Of a DNA stretch of 46,705 bases, positions 32,153 to 40,684 are shown in pieces. Origin of the DNA: CAZEBW01 sp964510205 (GTDB lineage: Bacteria > Chloroflexota > Anaerolineae > VGOG01); NCBI GenBank assembly GCA_964510205.1, contig CAZEBW010000024.1, positions 1 to 46,705 on the forward strand. Direction: 5' to 3'. The first letter of the stretch is position 1. Each line of letters starts with the position of its first letter. The position numbers were made by a program, and so were the translations under genes. The notes beneath the pieces are model-generated. The model worked only from the letters and a program-made list of their open reading frames with translations. It was not told where the DNA came from and did not search any database.

Positions 32153-32699
32153 TCCCCTTGGCCACCCGCACCAGCGCAGGCCGCAAAACGCGGTCGCCGA
32201 GCTGGTAGCCCCGCTGCACCTCGCCGATGATCTGGCCCTCCTCGTGCTCTTCGCTCTCCTCGTAGGTGACGGCCTCGTGCAGCAGCGGGTCGAAGCTGTG
32301 ACCTTCCGTCTCGATGAGGGTCAGCCCTTCGGCTTCCAGGATGGCCTGCAGCTTTCGATAGATGAGGGCCACGCCGTCAATCCAGGTCAGGTTCAGCAGG
32401 TTGCTGGGCAGGGTCTGGAAGGCCCGCTCGAAGTCGTCGAAGAGGGGCAGGAGCCGGGCGATGAGGGTGGTGTTGGCCCGTTTGGAGAGTTCCTGGCGTT
32501 CCTGCTGGTTGCGCTTTTTGTAGTTGGCGAATTCGGCCCGCGCCCGCTGCCAGCCGTCCAGATACTCCGCCGCCTGGGCTTTGGCCTCCTCCAGCTCCTG
32601 ACGCAGCGCCTCCAGCTCAGAGACCTCCTCGACTTCGGCGGTCTCTTCTCCTGCAGCAGCTTCCGCAGCAGTCTCTTCCATCTTCTCTTCCTCTGTCAC
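32124..32699 (-). CDS. grpE: Nucleotide exchange factor GrpE
   Basis: 191 residues from GTG 32699, selected because GGGAGGTG lies 6 nt upstream; an in-frame ATG at 32729 has no Shine-Dalgarno. An acidic leader is followed by a long dimer coiled coil (LEALRQELEEAKAQAAEYLD, WQRARAEFANYKKRNQQE) and the C-terminal beta domain (FDPLLHEAVTYEESEEHEEG, ERG-like QRGYQLGDRVLRPALV). It exchanges ADP on DnaK. The C-terminal SKL-type tail comes from the word repeat at 32111-32152. Confidence 0.93.
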   Translation of the reverse strand: MTEEEKMEETAAEAAAGEETAEVEEVSELEALRQELEEAKAQAAEYLDGWQRARAEFANYKKRNQQERQELSKRANTTLIARLLPLFDDFERAFQTLPSNLLNLTWIDGVALIYRKLQAILEAEGLTLIETEGHSFDPLLHEAVTYEESEEHEEGQIIGEVQRGYQLGDRVLRPALVRVAKGKPETQNSKL

Positions 32700-32718
32700 T
32701 CTATCGCACCTCCCGTGA

Positions 32719-33750
32719 TCAGTTTCCATACAATTCGTGCATCAATTCGCTCATTAGGTTGGACACGTAACGGACGGCGGAGATGGCTCGCCCGTAGGGC
32801 ATGCGTCGTGGACCCAAGACTCCCAGATCGCCCGTGGCCTGGCTAACCACGCCATAGCGAGACAGCACCAGGCTGCAATCATTCAACTCCTCCCAAAGCC
32901 CCTCTCCCCCGATGATGATCTGCACACCACCCGCTGCCGGCCTCGGAACATCGGCCAGAAAGACCTCTAAGAAGCTGCCTTCCTGCAACAGTCCAAAGAC
33001 CTGGCGAGCGCTTTGCCCCTCAGCAAACTCCGGCTGCCGCAGGATGTTGATCAGGCCGTCGCGGTAGACCTCGCTGCGAGCGCGCTCGTCTGATCGCCCC
33101 ATCATCTCCGCCACCAACTCCCCCACCTGGGCCTCCAGGGGGGTCAGATGCGCGAGTTGGGCCACGATCCCATCGGCGGTCAAGTCCGCGAACTGCTCGT
33201 TCAGATAGGCAGCCATGCGGCTCAACTCGTCTTGCGATTGGGGACGAGCCACGGCCAAAGCCCTTTGCTTGACCGTACCCCCTTGCAAGACCAGCACCAC
33301 CAGGGCCAACGTGTCGCGGACGGAAATCAGTTCCATGTGTTTGAAAAGACTTCGAGTCGCGAGGGGAGCCGTAATCCAGGCCACGCTCTGCGCGGACTGG
33401 GCCAGCACCGATGCCGATAGTTTCAGCCATTGGTCCATCTCAGGGTGTACCTGGTGGAATTGGTGACGGATCATGCGCCGCTCGGCCAGGGGCAGCTCGG
33501 TCTCGCCCAACAGGCGTTCCACGAAGTAGCGATAGCCCTTGTCGGTGGGAACGCGCCCGGCTGAGGTGTGGGGATGCGTCAAGTATCCAAACTCCTCCAG
33601 GCAGGCCATCTCGTTGCGCACCGTGGCCGAGCTGACATCCAGGCCATAAGCCTTGACGATGGCCTTTGAGCCGACAGGCGCGGCGGTGGCGATGTACTCG
33701 CGTATCACCAAGCCCAATATGGCTTGTTGTCTAGGCGTCAAATCCTCCAT
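32719..33750 (-). CDS. hrcA: Heat-inducible transcription repressor HrcA
   Basis: 343 residues from ATG 33750. Winged-helix N-terminus (DLTPRQQAILGLVIREYIAT, APVGSKAIVKAYGLDVSSAT, TVRNEMACLEEFGYLTHPHT) and a GAF-like C-terminal region. A longer frame to 33834 would start inside the promoter. HrcA binds CIRCE operators, and its own operator (33774-33800) lies in the leader. First gene of hrcA-grpE-dnaK-dnaJ. Confidence 0.95.
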   Translation of the reverse strand: MEDLTPRQQAILGLVIREYIATAAPVGSKAIVKAYGLDVSSATVRNEMACLEEFGYLTHPHTSAGRVPTDKGYRYFVERLLGETELPLAERRMIRHQFHQVHPEMDQWLKLSASVLAQSAQSVAWITAPLATRSLFKHMELISVRDTLALVVLVLQGGTVKQRALAVARPQSQDELSRMAAYLNEQFADLTADGIVAQLAHLTPLEAQVGELVAEMMGRSDERARSEVYRDGLINILRQPEFAEGQSARQVFGLLQEGSFLEVFLADVPRPAAGGVQIIIGGEGLWEELNDCSLVLSRYGVVSQATGDLGVLGPRRMPYGRAISAVRYVSNLMSELMHELYGN

Positions 33751-33773
33751 AATGATCTCACCGGGGCAAGTCT

Positions 33774-33800
33774 TTAGCACTCTTGATACCAGAGTGCTAA
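33774..33800 (-). promoter_or_regulatory. CIRCE operator of the heat-shock operon
   Basis: TTAGCACTC, 9-nt spacer TTGATACCA, GAGTGCTAA: a perfect match to the CIRCE consensus. It lies between the promoter and hrcA, the usual site for HrcA repression. Confidence 0.97.
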
Positions 33801-33805
33801 AAGAA

Positions 33806-33834
33806 ATGATACCATGAAGTGCTTGTCCTGTCAA
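33806..33834 (-). promoter_or_regulatory. Sigma-70 type promoter of hrcA-grpE-dnaK-dnaJ
   Basis: Minus strand TTGACA (33829-33834), 17-bp spacer, TATCAT (33806-33811), with CIRCE directly downstream, as expected for a repressed vegetative promoter. Confidence 0.85.
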
Positions 33835-33873
33835 ATATTCAGTCCTGACAGGCGTATTTCACTTTGGGGGCGA

Positions 33874-33908
33874 GTGTCATTGCGAGCCGAAGGCGAAGCA
33901 ATCCCCGT
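33874..33908. repeat. GTGTCATTGCGAG element, half copy
   Basis: GTGTCATTGCGAG followed by GCGAAGCAATCCCC is the left half of the element seen complete at 20822-20913. It is joined directly to the AGTCGC/GACTAAAGTC element. Confidence 0.65.
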
Positions 33909-33976
33909 GGAAGGTAGTAGCGACTTCAGTCGCTTGGAACGACTAAAGTCGTCACTACCAGAAGTTTTAGCCACAC
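33909..33976. repeat. AGTCGC/GACTAAAGTC element, copy lacking its left end
   Basis: Nearly identical to 25628-25694 (GGTAGTAGCGACTTCAGTCG ... AGTTTTAGCCACACCC), but the outer left end is replaced by the GTGTCATTGCGAG half element. Confidence 0.75.
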
Positions 33977-33985
33977 CCAGGTCAT

Positions 33986-34014
33986 TTGGATAAAGAGGAA
34001 AAAGAGTGTATAAT
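33986..34014 (+). promoter_or_regulatory. Promoter of the binding protein-glnA-mutase genes
   Basis: TTGGAT (33986-33991), 17-bp spacer, TATAAT (34009-34014), 46 bp before the lipoprotein start. Confidence 0.65.
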
Positions 34015-34060
34015 AATCGCGCGTTTCTGGCCTCTGGAGTTTGGACAAGGGGAGGATGAG

Positions 34061-35407
34061 ATGAGAAAGGCGGCTACTTCCAAGTTGATAACCGTTCTCT
34101 GCCCCATCTTGTTACTGGCGACGGTGGGGCTGGCCGGATGCGATATCCTGCCCGAGCTCTCTCTCCCCTCTCAAGAAGAGAAACCGACAGCTACCGCCGT
34201 GCCTGGGGAAGCAACACCTGCCGTCTCCCCTACGCCGGGCTCTCCACCGCCCTCCCCTCCCCCGGCGGCTTCCTCCGCCATCACCCTAACCCTCTGGACC
34301 ACCCAGGCTTTTTTCCCTAACGAAGAGGATAACAGCGGGCAAGTCCTGGCTCAGCAGTGGCAGGCTTTCGAGGCCGCGCATCCCAACGTGACTCTAGAGT
34401 ACATCCTCAAGAAACCGTACGGCAAGGGAGGCATCCTCGATTTTCTCAATACCGCCAGCGCCGCCGCCCCCACGGTGCTGCCCGACCTGGCGATCCTGGA
34501 CACCAGCGAGCTGGATGAGGCGGCCGAAGCTGGGCTGATCCAACCTCTGGATGACATCGTGTCCAGCGAAGTGCAACAGGACCTTTTCCCCTTCGCCCGG
34601 CGCAGCTACGATGGGAAGCTGATGGGTCTCCAGTTCGAAGCCGAAGTCGAATACCTCATCTACAACACCAACAAGATAGATAGCCCACCGATGGCCTGGA
34701 AAGAGGTGCTCTCCGACAGCGTGGCCTACATCTTTCCCGCCGGGGGAGAGGGCAGCCTGGTCAACGACGCCTTCCTGATCCAGTATCTGGCGGTGGGCGG
34801 CCGGCTGCTAGACGAAAGCGGCAATCCCGCACTCGATGAAGACGCTCTGGTCGGGGTGCTCCAGTTCTACGCTGACGGCCTGGAGGCGGGGGCCATTCCG
34901 CCCTCAGTGTTGGAGTTTGCAGACCTGGACGACTGCTGGGTGGTGTACGTGTCGGCCCAGGCGGCGATGTCCAATGTCAGCTCCGACAAGTACCTGGCGG
35001 ACAGAGGCGTGCTCAAGAACACTGTCTTTGCTGCTATCCCCACTCGCGATGGCAACGTAGCCACCTTGAGCAAAGGGTGGGCGTTGATCATGGTGACAGA
35101 AGACTCGACTCGACAGGCGGCCGCCGCCCAATTCATGGAGTGGCTGCTGGCGCCCGAGAACAACGCTAACTGGAACCTGGCGGCGCGACATCTGCCCACT
35201 CGCCAAGCGGCTTTCGAACACCTGGGCGCGGAGGATCCGTACTTCCCCTTCGCGCGACAGCAGTTAGCGAATGTGTACCCCCGGCCTACAGACGCTGCTT
35301 ACACTGAGATAGGCCGGGCGCTACAGCGGGCCGTTCAAGATGTCTTGCAGGGCGAGGCCACCCCCCAAGAGGCAGCCGACGCAGTCATGGCCGCCGTCGA
35401 ACAGTAA
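34061..35407 (+). CDS. Extracellular solute-binding lipoprotein (ABC family 1)
   Basis: 448 residues from ATG 34061 (GGGGAGGATGAG upstream). Signal peptide with lipobox LAGC at about 20-23, a Ser/Pro/Thr-rich linker (SPTPGSPPPSPPPAASS), then a periplasmic-binding fold (ITLTLWTTQAFFP, ILDTSELDEAAEAGLIQPLD, WALIMVTEDSTRQAAAAQF). It belongs to the sugar/oligosaccharide binding class and would be anchored to the outer face of the membrane. No ABC permease or ATPase gene is near, so it is an orphan here. It lies 21 bp before glnA. Confidence 0.85.
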   Translation: MRKAATSKLITVLCPILLLATVGLAGCDILPELSLPSQEEKPTATAVPGEATPAVSPTPGSPPPSPPPAASSAITLTLWTTQAFFPNEEDNSGQVLAQQWQAFEAAHPNVTLEYILKKPYGKGGILDFLNTASAAAPTVLPDLAILDTSELDEAAEAGLIQPLDDIVSSEVQQDLFPFARRSYDGKLMGLQFEAEVEYLIYNTNKIDSPPMAWKEVLSDSVAYIFPAGGEGSLVNDAFLIQYLAVGGRLLDESGNPALDEDALVGVLQFYADGLEAGAIPPSVLEFADLDDCWVVYVSAQAAMSNVSSDKYLADRGVLKNTVFAAIPTRDGNVATLSKGWALIMVTEDSTRQAAAAQFMEWLLAPENNANWNLAARHLPTRQAAFEHLGAEDPYFPFARQQLANVYPRPTDAAYTEIGRALQRAVQDVLQGEATPQEAADAVMAAVEQ

Positions 35408-35428
35408 GTGAGAATCAGGGAGTGAACG

Positions 35429-36865
35429 ATGTTTAACACGCTCGAAGAAGCGCAGTTCTATGTGGAACAGAACGACATACAGATGATTGACCTCAAGTTT
35501 ACCGACCTGTGGGGGCGGTGGCACCACCTCACCATCCCCCAAAGTCAGTTCACGCCATCGCTGATGGAGGCCGGCGTAGGCTTCGATGGCTCCGCCGTGG
35601 GTCTGAAATCGGTGAAGGCCGGCGACATGGTTTTGGTGCCCGATCTCTCCACTGGCTTTGCCGATCCCTTCTGGGACGCCCCCACGCTCAGCTTCATCTG
35701 CACCACGCTGGAGGCGGACACCAAAGCCATTTTCGACAACGACCCGCGCAACGTCGCCCGCCGCGCCGAGGAGCACCTGCTGGAGAGCGGCATCGCCGAC
35801 CGGAGCCTGTGGGGGCCGGAGTTCGAGTTTTACGTGTTCGACACGGTGAGCTACGAAAACGAGATGAATCGCGCCGGCTACAGTGTCGAATCGAGCGAGG
35901 CCGCCTGGCGCAGCGGCGCGGGAGGCCATGGCCACTACATCCCGCTCCACGGCGGCTATCACGCCATTCCCCCCAAAGACGCCCTCTACAACCTGCGCAG
36001 CGAAATGAGCCTGCATCTTCGGGCCATGGGGGTGCCGATCAAATATCACCACCACGAAGTCGGCGGGCCGGGCCAGTGCGAGATCGAGACCCCGCTGATG
36101 GGCCTGCTGGAGGCCGGCGACGCGACGATGATCGTCAAGTACGTCGCCAAGATGACGGCGCGTCGCCACGGCCAGACGACCACTTTCATGCCCAAGCCGC
36201 TCTACGGCGAGGCTGGATCGGGGATGCACTTCCACCAGCATCTGTTTAAGGGAGCTCAAAACGTGTTCTACGATCCCCAAGGATACGGGCTGATGAGCCA
36301 GACGGCCCTGCACTACATCGGCGGGCTGCTGCACCACGGGCCAGCGCTGTTGGCCTTCACCAGTCCCAGCACCAACTCCTACCGGCGGCTCGTGCCCGGC
36401 TTCGAGGCCCCGGTCAACGCCTTTTTCTCGCTGGGCAACCGCAGCGCCGCCGTGCGCATTCCGCGCTATGCCACTCAGCCCGACGAGGTGCGCATCGAGT
36501 TTCGTCCGCCGGACGCCACCTGCAACGTCTACCTGGCGCTGGCCGCGCAGCTCATGGCCGGACTCGACGGCATCCGCCGGCAGATTGATCCCACCGAGGC
36601 CGGCTTCGGCCCAATTGACGCCGACATCTTCTCCTGGACGGACGAGCAGCGGGCGCAGATTCGGCCTCTACCCGTTTCGCTCAGGGGGGCTTTGGAGGCC
36701 TTGGCGGAGGACCATGATTTCCTACTGACGCCAGTGAACTCCACTGACGAGGTCTTCAGCGAGGACCTCATCGAGCGCTGGATCGCCTTCAAAATGGACA
36801 AGGAGTACTACCAGGTCCGCAACCGTCCGCATCCCTACGAGATGGCGCTTTACTTCGACGCCTGA
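35429..36865 (+). CDS. glnA: Glutamine synthetase (type I-like)
   Basis: 478 residues. Beta-grasp N-terminus (IDLKFTDLWGRWHHLTIP; VGFDGSAVGL), metal/glutamate site (WGPEFEFYVFDT), GGYHAIPPKD, the HHHEVGGPGQCEIE metal motif, MHFHQHLF, the ATP/Glu region NRSAAVRIPRYA and RIEFRPPDATCN. It makes glutamine from glutamate, ammonia and ATP. The usual adenylylation site NLYDLP is absent, the corresponding region reading IDADIFSWTDEQ, so adenylyl control is unlikely. Shine-Dalgarno GGGAGTG. Co-transcribed with the mutase 17 bp downstream. Confidence 0.93.
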   Translation: MFNTLEEAQFYVEQNDIQMIDLKFTDLWGRWHHLTIPQSQFTPSLMEAGVGFDGSAVGLKSVKAGDMVLVPDLSTGFADPFWDAPTLSFICTTLEADTKAIFDNDPRNVARRAEEHLLESGIADRSLWGPEFEFYVFDTVSYENEMNRAGYSVESSEAAWRSGAGGHGHYIPLHGGYHAIPPKDALYNLRSEMSLHLRAMGVPIKYHHHEVGGPGQCEIETPLMGLLEAGDATMIVKYVAKMTARRHGQTTTFMPKPLYGEAGSGMHFHQHLFKGAQNVFYDPQGYGLMSQTALHYIGGLLHHGPALLAFTSPSTNSYRRLVPGFEAPVNAFFSLGNRSAAVRIPRYATQPDEVRIEFRPPDATCNVYLALAAQLMAGLDGIRRQIDPTEAGFGPIDADIFSWTDEQRAQIRPLPVSLRGALEALAEDHDFLLTPVNSTDEVFSEDLIERWIAFKMDKEYYQVRNRPHPYEMALYFDA

Positions 36866-36882
36866 GTGTTGGAGGTAAAACC

Positions 36883-38313
36883 ATGACCATCAGATTCGGC
36901 ACCGACGGCTGGCGCGCCGTCATCTCTGATACGTTCACTTTCGCCAACCTGCGGCTGATGTCGCAAGCCATCGCCGACTATGTGCTGGAGGAAGCCAGCC
37001 ACAACCAACCCGAGGTCGTCATCGGCTTCGACACCCGCTTCCTCTCCGACCGCTACGCGACCGAGGTGGCCCGCGTGCTGGCCGGCAACGGCATCGTCGC
37101 CTACCTCACCCGCGCCGATACTCCCACCCCGGCCATCTCCTACACCGTCGTCCAAAAGAAAGCCGCCGCTGGGGTGATGATCACCGCCAGCCACAACGCA
37201 CCGCGCTACAACGGCCTCAAGCTCAAGGCCGCCTTCGGAGGAGCCGCGCTGCCGGAGCAAGCGGAGCGCATCGAAGCCTACCTGGCGCGCAACCAGGAGA
37301 TGGCTCGCGGGCCGAACGTCATGGATTTCCAAGCAGCGTTGAACCAGGGACTCATCCAGCTTTTCGACCCCGCTTGGGCCTATTACGAGCACCTCAGCCG
37401 CATGGTGGATCTGGACGTGATCTCGGCCAGCGAACTGCGGGTGGTGACCGACGCCATGTACGGCTCGGGCCGCAAGTGCATCGCCGACATGCTGGCCCGC
37501 ACACGGTGCCGGGTGTACCAAATCCGAGGCGAGATGAACCCCGGCTTCGGCGGCATCCATCCCGAACCCGTGGCCCACTACTTGAGTGCGCTGGGAGCGG
37601 CCATCCAGGCCCACCACGCCGACGTGGGGCTGGCCACCGACGGGGACGGCGACCGCCTCGGCGCCATGGACGCCCAGGGAGATTTCGTGGATCCCCATCA
37701 CATTTTCGCCCTGGCGCTGCGGTACTTGGTCGAGGGGCGGGGATGGAGCGGGACGGTGGTCAAAAGCATATCCACCACCCGCATGGTAGATCGGCTGGCC
37801 TCGCGGTACGACCTGCCGCTGGTGGAGACGCCGGTGGGTTTCAATCACATTGCTAACTGCATCCTGAACGACGACGTGCTCATCGGCGGTGAGGAATCGG
37901 GCGGGATCAGCATCAAGGGGCACATTCCAGAGGGAGACGGCGTGCTGATGGGGCTGCTGCTGCTGGAGATCGTCGCGGCGGCCGATGCTCCCCTGCACGA
38001 GCTGGTGGCCGAGCTCCAGGCCGACGTTGGCCCGGCCCACTACGCGCGGCGCGACATTCCCCTCCGCTCGGCGGTGACCAAGAGAGAGATGGTCGCTCGG
38101 CTGACCGGTGACGCGCCGGACTCTCTGGCTGGGGAGAAAGTCGTTGAGGTGGAGACCCTCGACGGCGTCAAGTACCTGCTGGCCGATGACTCCTGGCTCC
38201 TGGTCCGGCCATCCGGCACGGAGCCGGTGCTGCGGGTCTATGCGGAAGCGAGGAGCCCCGAAAGTGTGGAGAGCCTGCTGGAATTTGGGGAGAGCGTGGC
38301 GGCCGGGGGTTAG
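36883..38313 (+). CDS. Phosphoglucomutase/phosphomannomutase family protein
   Basis: 476 residues, start ATG 36883 after TTGGAGGTAAAACC. Four-domain alpha-D-phosphohexomutase: the active-site loop ITASHNAPRYNGLKLK (phosphoserine in SHN), the metal loop ATDGDGDRLGAMD, the sugar loop IGGEESGGISIKGHIPE and the phosphate-binding RPSGTEPVLRVYAE. It interconverts hexose 1- and 6-phosphates; whether glucose or mannose/glucosamine is preferred cannot be told. It follows glnA by 17 bp, an unusual pairing of nitrogen and hexose metabolism. Confidence 0.93.
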   Translation: MTIRFGTDGWRAVISDTFTFANLRLMSQAIADYVLEEASHNQPEVVIGFDTRFLSDRYATEVARVLAGNGIVAYLTRADTPTPAISYTVVQKKAAAGVMITASHNAPRYNGLKLKAAFGGAALPEQAERIEAYLARNQEMARGPNVMDFQAALNQGLIQLFDPAWAYYEHLSRMVDLDVISASELRVVTDAMYGSGRKCIADMLARTRCRVYQIRGEMNPGFGGIHPEPVAHYLSALGAAIQAHHADVGLATDGDGDRLGAMDAQGDFVDPHHIFALALRYLVEGRGWSGTVVKSISTTRMVDRLASRYDLPLVETPVGFNHIANCILNDDVLIGGEESGGISIKGHIPEGDGVLMGLLLLEIVAAADAPLHELVAELQADVGPAHYARRDIPLRSAVTKREMVARLTGDAPDSLAGEKVVEVETLDGVKYLLADDSWLLVRPSGTEPVLRVYAEARSPESVESLLEFGESVAAGG

Positions 38314-38320
38314 TCAACCA

Positions 38321-38352
38321 GGTGCAACGCACTTCGAAAAGTGCGTTGCACC
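38321..38352. repeat. Perfect hairpin GGTGCAACGCACTT / AAGTGCGTTGCACC
   Basis: 14-bp perfect stem with a CGAA tetraloop, 8 bp after the mutase stop. It has no U-run, so it is a weak intrinsic terminator at best. It may instead protect the 3' end or be another dispersed palindrome. Confidence 0.7.
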
Positions 38353-38362
38353 TTAAAGCTAA

Positions 38363-38394
38363 ACAGGGGATGAGGCTTCTTGCTTCATCCCCTG
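38363..38394 (-). terminator. Terminator hairpin overlapping the MFS stop codon
   Basis: Stem CAGGGGATGA / TCATCCCCTG with an 11-nt loop. The TGA of the MFS gene is part of the stem. Only a short TTT follows on the minus strand. Confidence 0.55.
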
Positions 38395-39644
38395 CTTGCT
38401 ACCTGGGCCTCCCTGAGGGTGTAAGATGCGGCCACGCCAGCGGCGATGGTGATGCCGCCGGCCGCCATGAAAACGGCCTGCACGCCGATCAGGTCGCCGA
38501 AGAGCCCGGAGAGGGCCATGGACGCGCTGGTGGAAGCGCCGACGACCATGGTCACCGCGCTCTCCACCCGCCCCAGCTTCCCATTGGGGACCAAGAGCTG
38601 AGTCAGCGTGACCAGAGCGGCGCGGGCAGCGACAATGCTCAGACCGATGATGGCCACGGCGACCAAGGCCAGGGGATAACTAGGAGCCACAGCAAAAGCA
38701 ATGATGGACAATCCCAAGAGCACCATACAGCCCCCCACAACCCGATTGGTGCGCACTCTAGAAGCCAGTCGGCCAATCAGTGCGCCGCCAATCACCACGC
38801 CGAGCCCCTGAAAGGCGTATAGGAAGCCAAAGCCCTCGGCCCCCATGCCCAGTATTTCGTCCAAATAGATTATGCCCAACACCATGATCGCTCCGAAGCC
38901 AAAAGTAGCTACAGCGGTGGTGATGATGGCATGAAGAAGAGGGGAGCTGCGCTTGATGTAAAGCAATCCCTCCACCAGTTGATTCCAGATGACCCGACCA
39001 TTCGTTTTGCCCGAATTAGAGTTCACCGTCGGTATGGTCATGGTGGCGATAGCTATGGCAGAGAAAGCGAAGGTGAAAGAGTCGAAGACAAAGGCAGAGG
39101 CTGGGCCGAGCCATCCCACGATCACGCCAGCAATTGACGCGCCCAGGATGACAGAGATGATCTGGTTGGCTTGCATCAGAGCATTGGCTGTGAGCAAGTT
39201 GTCTTCACTGACGATGCCGGGAATGATGGCGTTGCGAGCCGGGTTGAAGAAGACGCCCGCCGTGGCCATCACGAAGCTAACAATGTAAAGTATGTATAGC
39301 TGATCTGGCCGTTGGACGAGTAAGAGGGTGAGGACCGCCAGGCCGCGAACGACGTCGGAGACAATCATCACCAGCTTGCGGTCCAAGCGATCTACGAAGA
39401 CCCCGCCGATCAGGCCGAAGAAAAGCTGGGGCAAGGTGGCGACCACGGCTAACGCACCCAGAGCCAGAGGCGAGCCTGTCAAAGAGTTGATAACAAACAG
39501 AATGGCGACAATCACGAAATTGTCGCCTATCTGGGAGAGGAGCTGTCCTATCCACAAGGCGAGGAAATCGCGGTTGCGAAAGGCGCTAAGGATAGCTGCC
39601 CTATCCTCCAGAAACGCTTGTGCTTGAGGTTGCTCAGAACTCAT
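38385..39644 (-). CDS. MFS transporter (EntS/drug-efflux-like, MFS_3)
   Basis: 419 residues, 12 predicted helices. FRNRDFLALWIGQLLSQIGDN at the start is typical of the family, and GLIGGVFVDRLDRKLVMIVSDVVRG is the loop 2-3 signature. NPARNAIIPGIVSEDNL and GFGFLYAFQGLGVVIGGALIG follow. It is a proton-driven exporter; substrate unknown. Shine-Dalgarno GGAG. It follows the PfkB gene by 36 bp, and its stop lies in the hairpin at 38363-38394. Confidence 0.9.
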   Translation of the reverse strand: MSSEQPQAQAFLEDRAAILSAFRNRDFLALWIGQLLSQIGDNFVIVAILFVINSLTGSPLALGALAVVATLPQLFFGLIGGVFVDRLDRKLVMIVSDVVRGLAVLTLLLVQRPDQLYILYIVSFVMATAGVFFNPARNAIIPGIVSEDNLLTANALMQANQIISVILGASIAGVIVGWLGPASAFVFDSFTFAFSAIAIATMTIPTVNSNSGKTNGRVIWNQLVEGLLYIKRSSPLLHAIITTAVATFGFGAIMVLGIIYLDEILGMGAEGFGFLYAFQGLGVVIGGALIGRLASRVRTNRVVGGCMVLLGLSIIAFAVAPSYPLALVAVAIIGLSIVAARAALVTLTQLLVPNGKLGRVESAVTMVVGASTSASMALSGLFGDLIGVQAVFMAAGGITIAAGVAASYTLREAQVASRG

Positions 39645-39680
39645 AAATTGTCTCCAGACCGGAGGTTAAGGTCGAAGGCC

Positions 39681-40655
39681 TTACCGCAGCACGTCCAGCG
39701 CTGCTGCTGCGTCGTCCAGGCCAAGTGGCACGTGCTCACGAAAGCGGGCCGCGAAGTCGGCCAGGGTGTAGCAGTGGCTTTGCGGGCCGATTTGCTCCAG
39801 GGCGTAGGTAGCGGCCAGCGCCCCCATCCGCCCCGCCAAGTCCCAGGAGAAGCCCAAGGCCAGCCCCTTGATCAGTCCCGCCCGGAAGGCATCCCCGACC
39901 CCGGTAGGATCTTCGTTTTGCTGGGGCGGCACGGCCGGTATGTTGTAGACCTCCCCCTTCGCCCAGATGCGCGACCCCCGCGCCCCAAATGTGACGACGC
40001 AAGCACTGGACGGCGTGCGTTGGATCGCCTCGGCGCTCAGGCCAGTCTTCTTTCGCAACAGCTCGAATTCGTAATCGTTGATCACCAACAGACTGCACCC
40101 TTCAAGCCCCTTCCGCAGATCGTCGCCAGTCAGGCGGACGATCTGCTGGCTGGGATCGTACAGGTAGGGGATGGCCAGTTCCTGGCACTCGGCGGCGTAT
40201 TTCACCATCGCCTGTGGGTCGTTGGGGGAGATGACGGCCAAATCAATCTCCTCACTCTTCAAGTTGTGGAAGGAAAGCTCACGGGCGCGGGCCATGGCGC
40301 CAGAGTAGAAAGTGGCGATCTGGTGGCCAGCCTGGTCGGTGTTGACGAAGAACGAGGCGGTGAACAGGTCGGGCTCGTCGCGGATGAGGGAGGTGTCCAC
40401 ACCGTGCTTTTCCAGCCACTGGCGGTAGCCGCCGAAGTCCTGCCCCGCCGTGGCCATGACCCGAGGCCGCTCGCCGAGCAGCGCCAGGTTGTAGGCGATG
40501 TTGGCCGCGCAGCCCCCCCGTTGTCGCCGCATCTCGTCCACCAGGAAACTGAGGGAGATGCGGGTCAGTTGATCGGGCAGGATGTAATCGGCGAAGTAGC
40601 CCGGAAAGGTCATCAGATAATCATAGGCAATGGAACCGGTTGCGACAACGTTCAT
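39681..40655 (-). CDS. PfkB-family carbohydrate/nucleoside kinase
   Basis: 324 residues. The N-terminal GSIAYDYLMTFPGYF and RRQRGGCAANIAYNLALLG are like adenosine/ribokinase members. The C-terminal catalytic signature is DPTGVGDAFRAGLIKGLAL (about 255-273), with the catalytic Asp in GVGDAF. It phosphorylates a sugar or nucleoside with ATP; adenosine kinase-like by N-terminal similarity, but not certain. It lies 29 bp after the sigma factor gene on the same strand. Confidence 0.88.
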   Translation of the reverse strand: MNVVATGSIAYDYLMTFPGYFADYILPDQLTRISLSFLVDEMRRQRGGCAANIAYNLALLGERPRVMATAGQDFGGYRQWLEKHGVDTSLIRDEPDLFTASFFVNTDQAGHQIATFYSGAMARARELSFHNLKSEEIDLAVISPNDPQAMVKYAAECQELAIPYLYDPSQQIVRLTGDDLRKGLEGCSLLVINDYEFELLRKKTGLSAEAIQRTPSSACVVTFGARGSRIWAKGEVYNIPAVPPQQNEDPTGVGDAFRAGLIKGLALGFSWDLAGRMGALAATYALEQIGPQSHCYTLADFAARFREHVPLGLDDAAAALDVLR

Positions 40656-40684
40656 GCTGCTCCGCTTTCGGCGCGAACGGCGCG

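Noticed and set aside
35321..38040. Long minus-strand frames opposite glnA and the mutase (338 and 396 codons)
   Set aside because: Both genes on plus have clear catalytic motifs; the opposite frames are GC-bias shadows.
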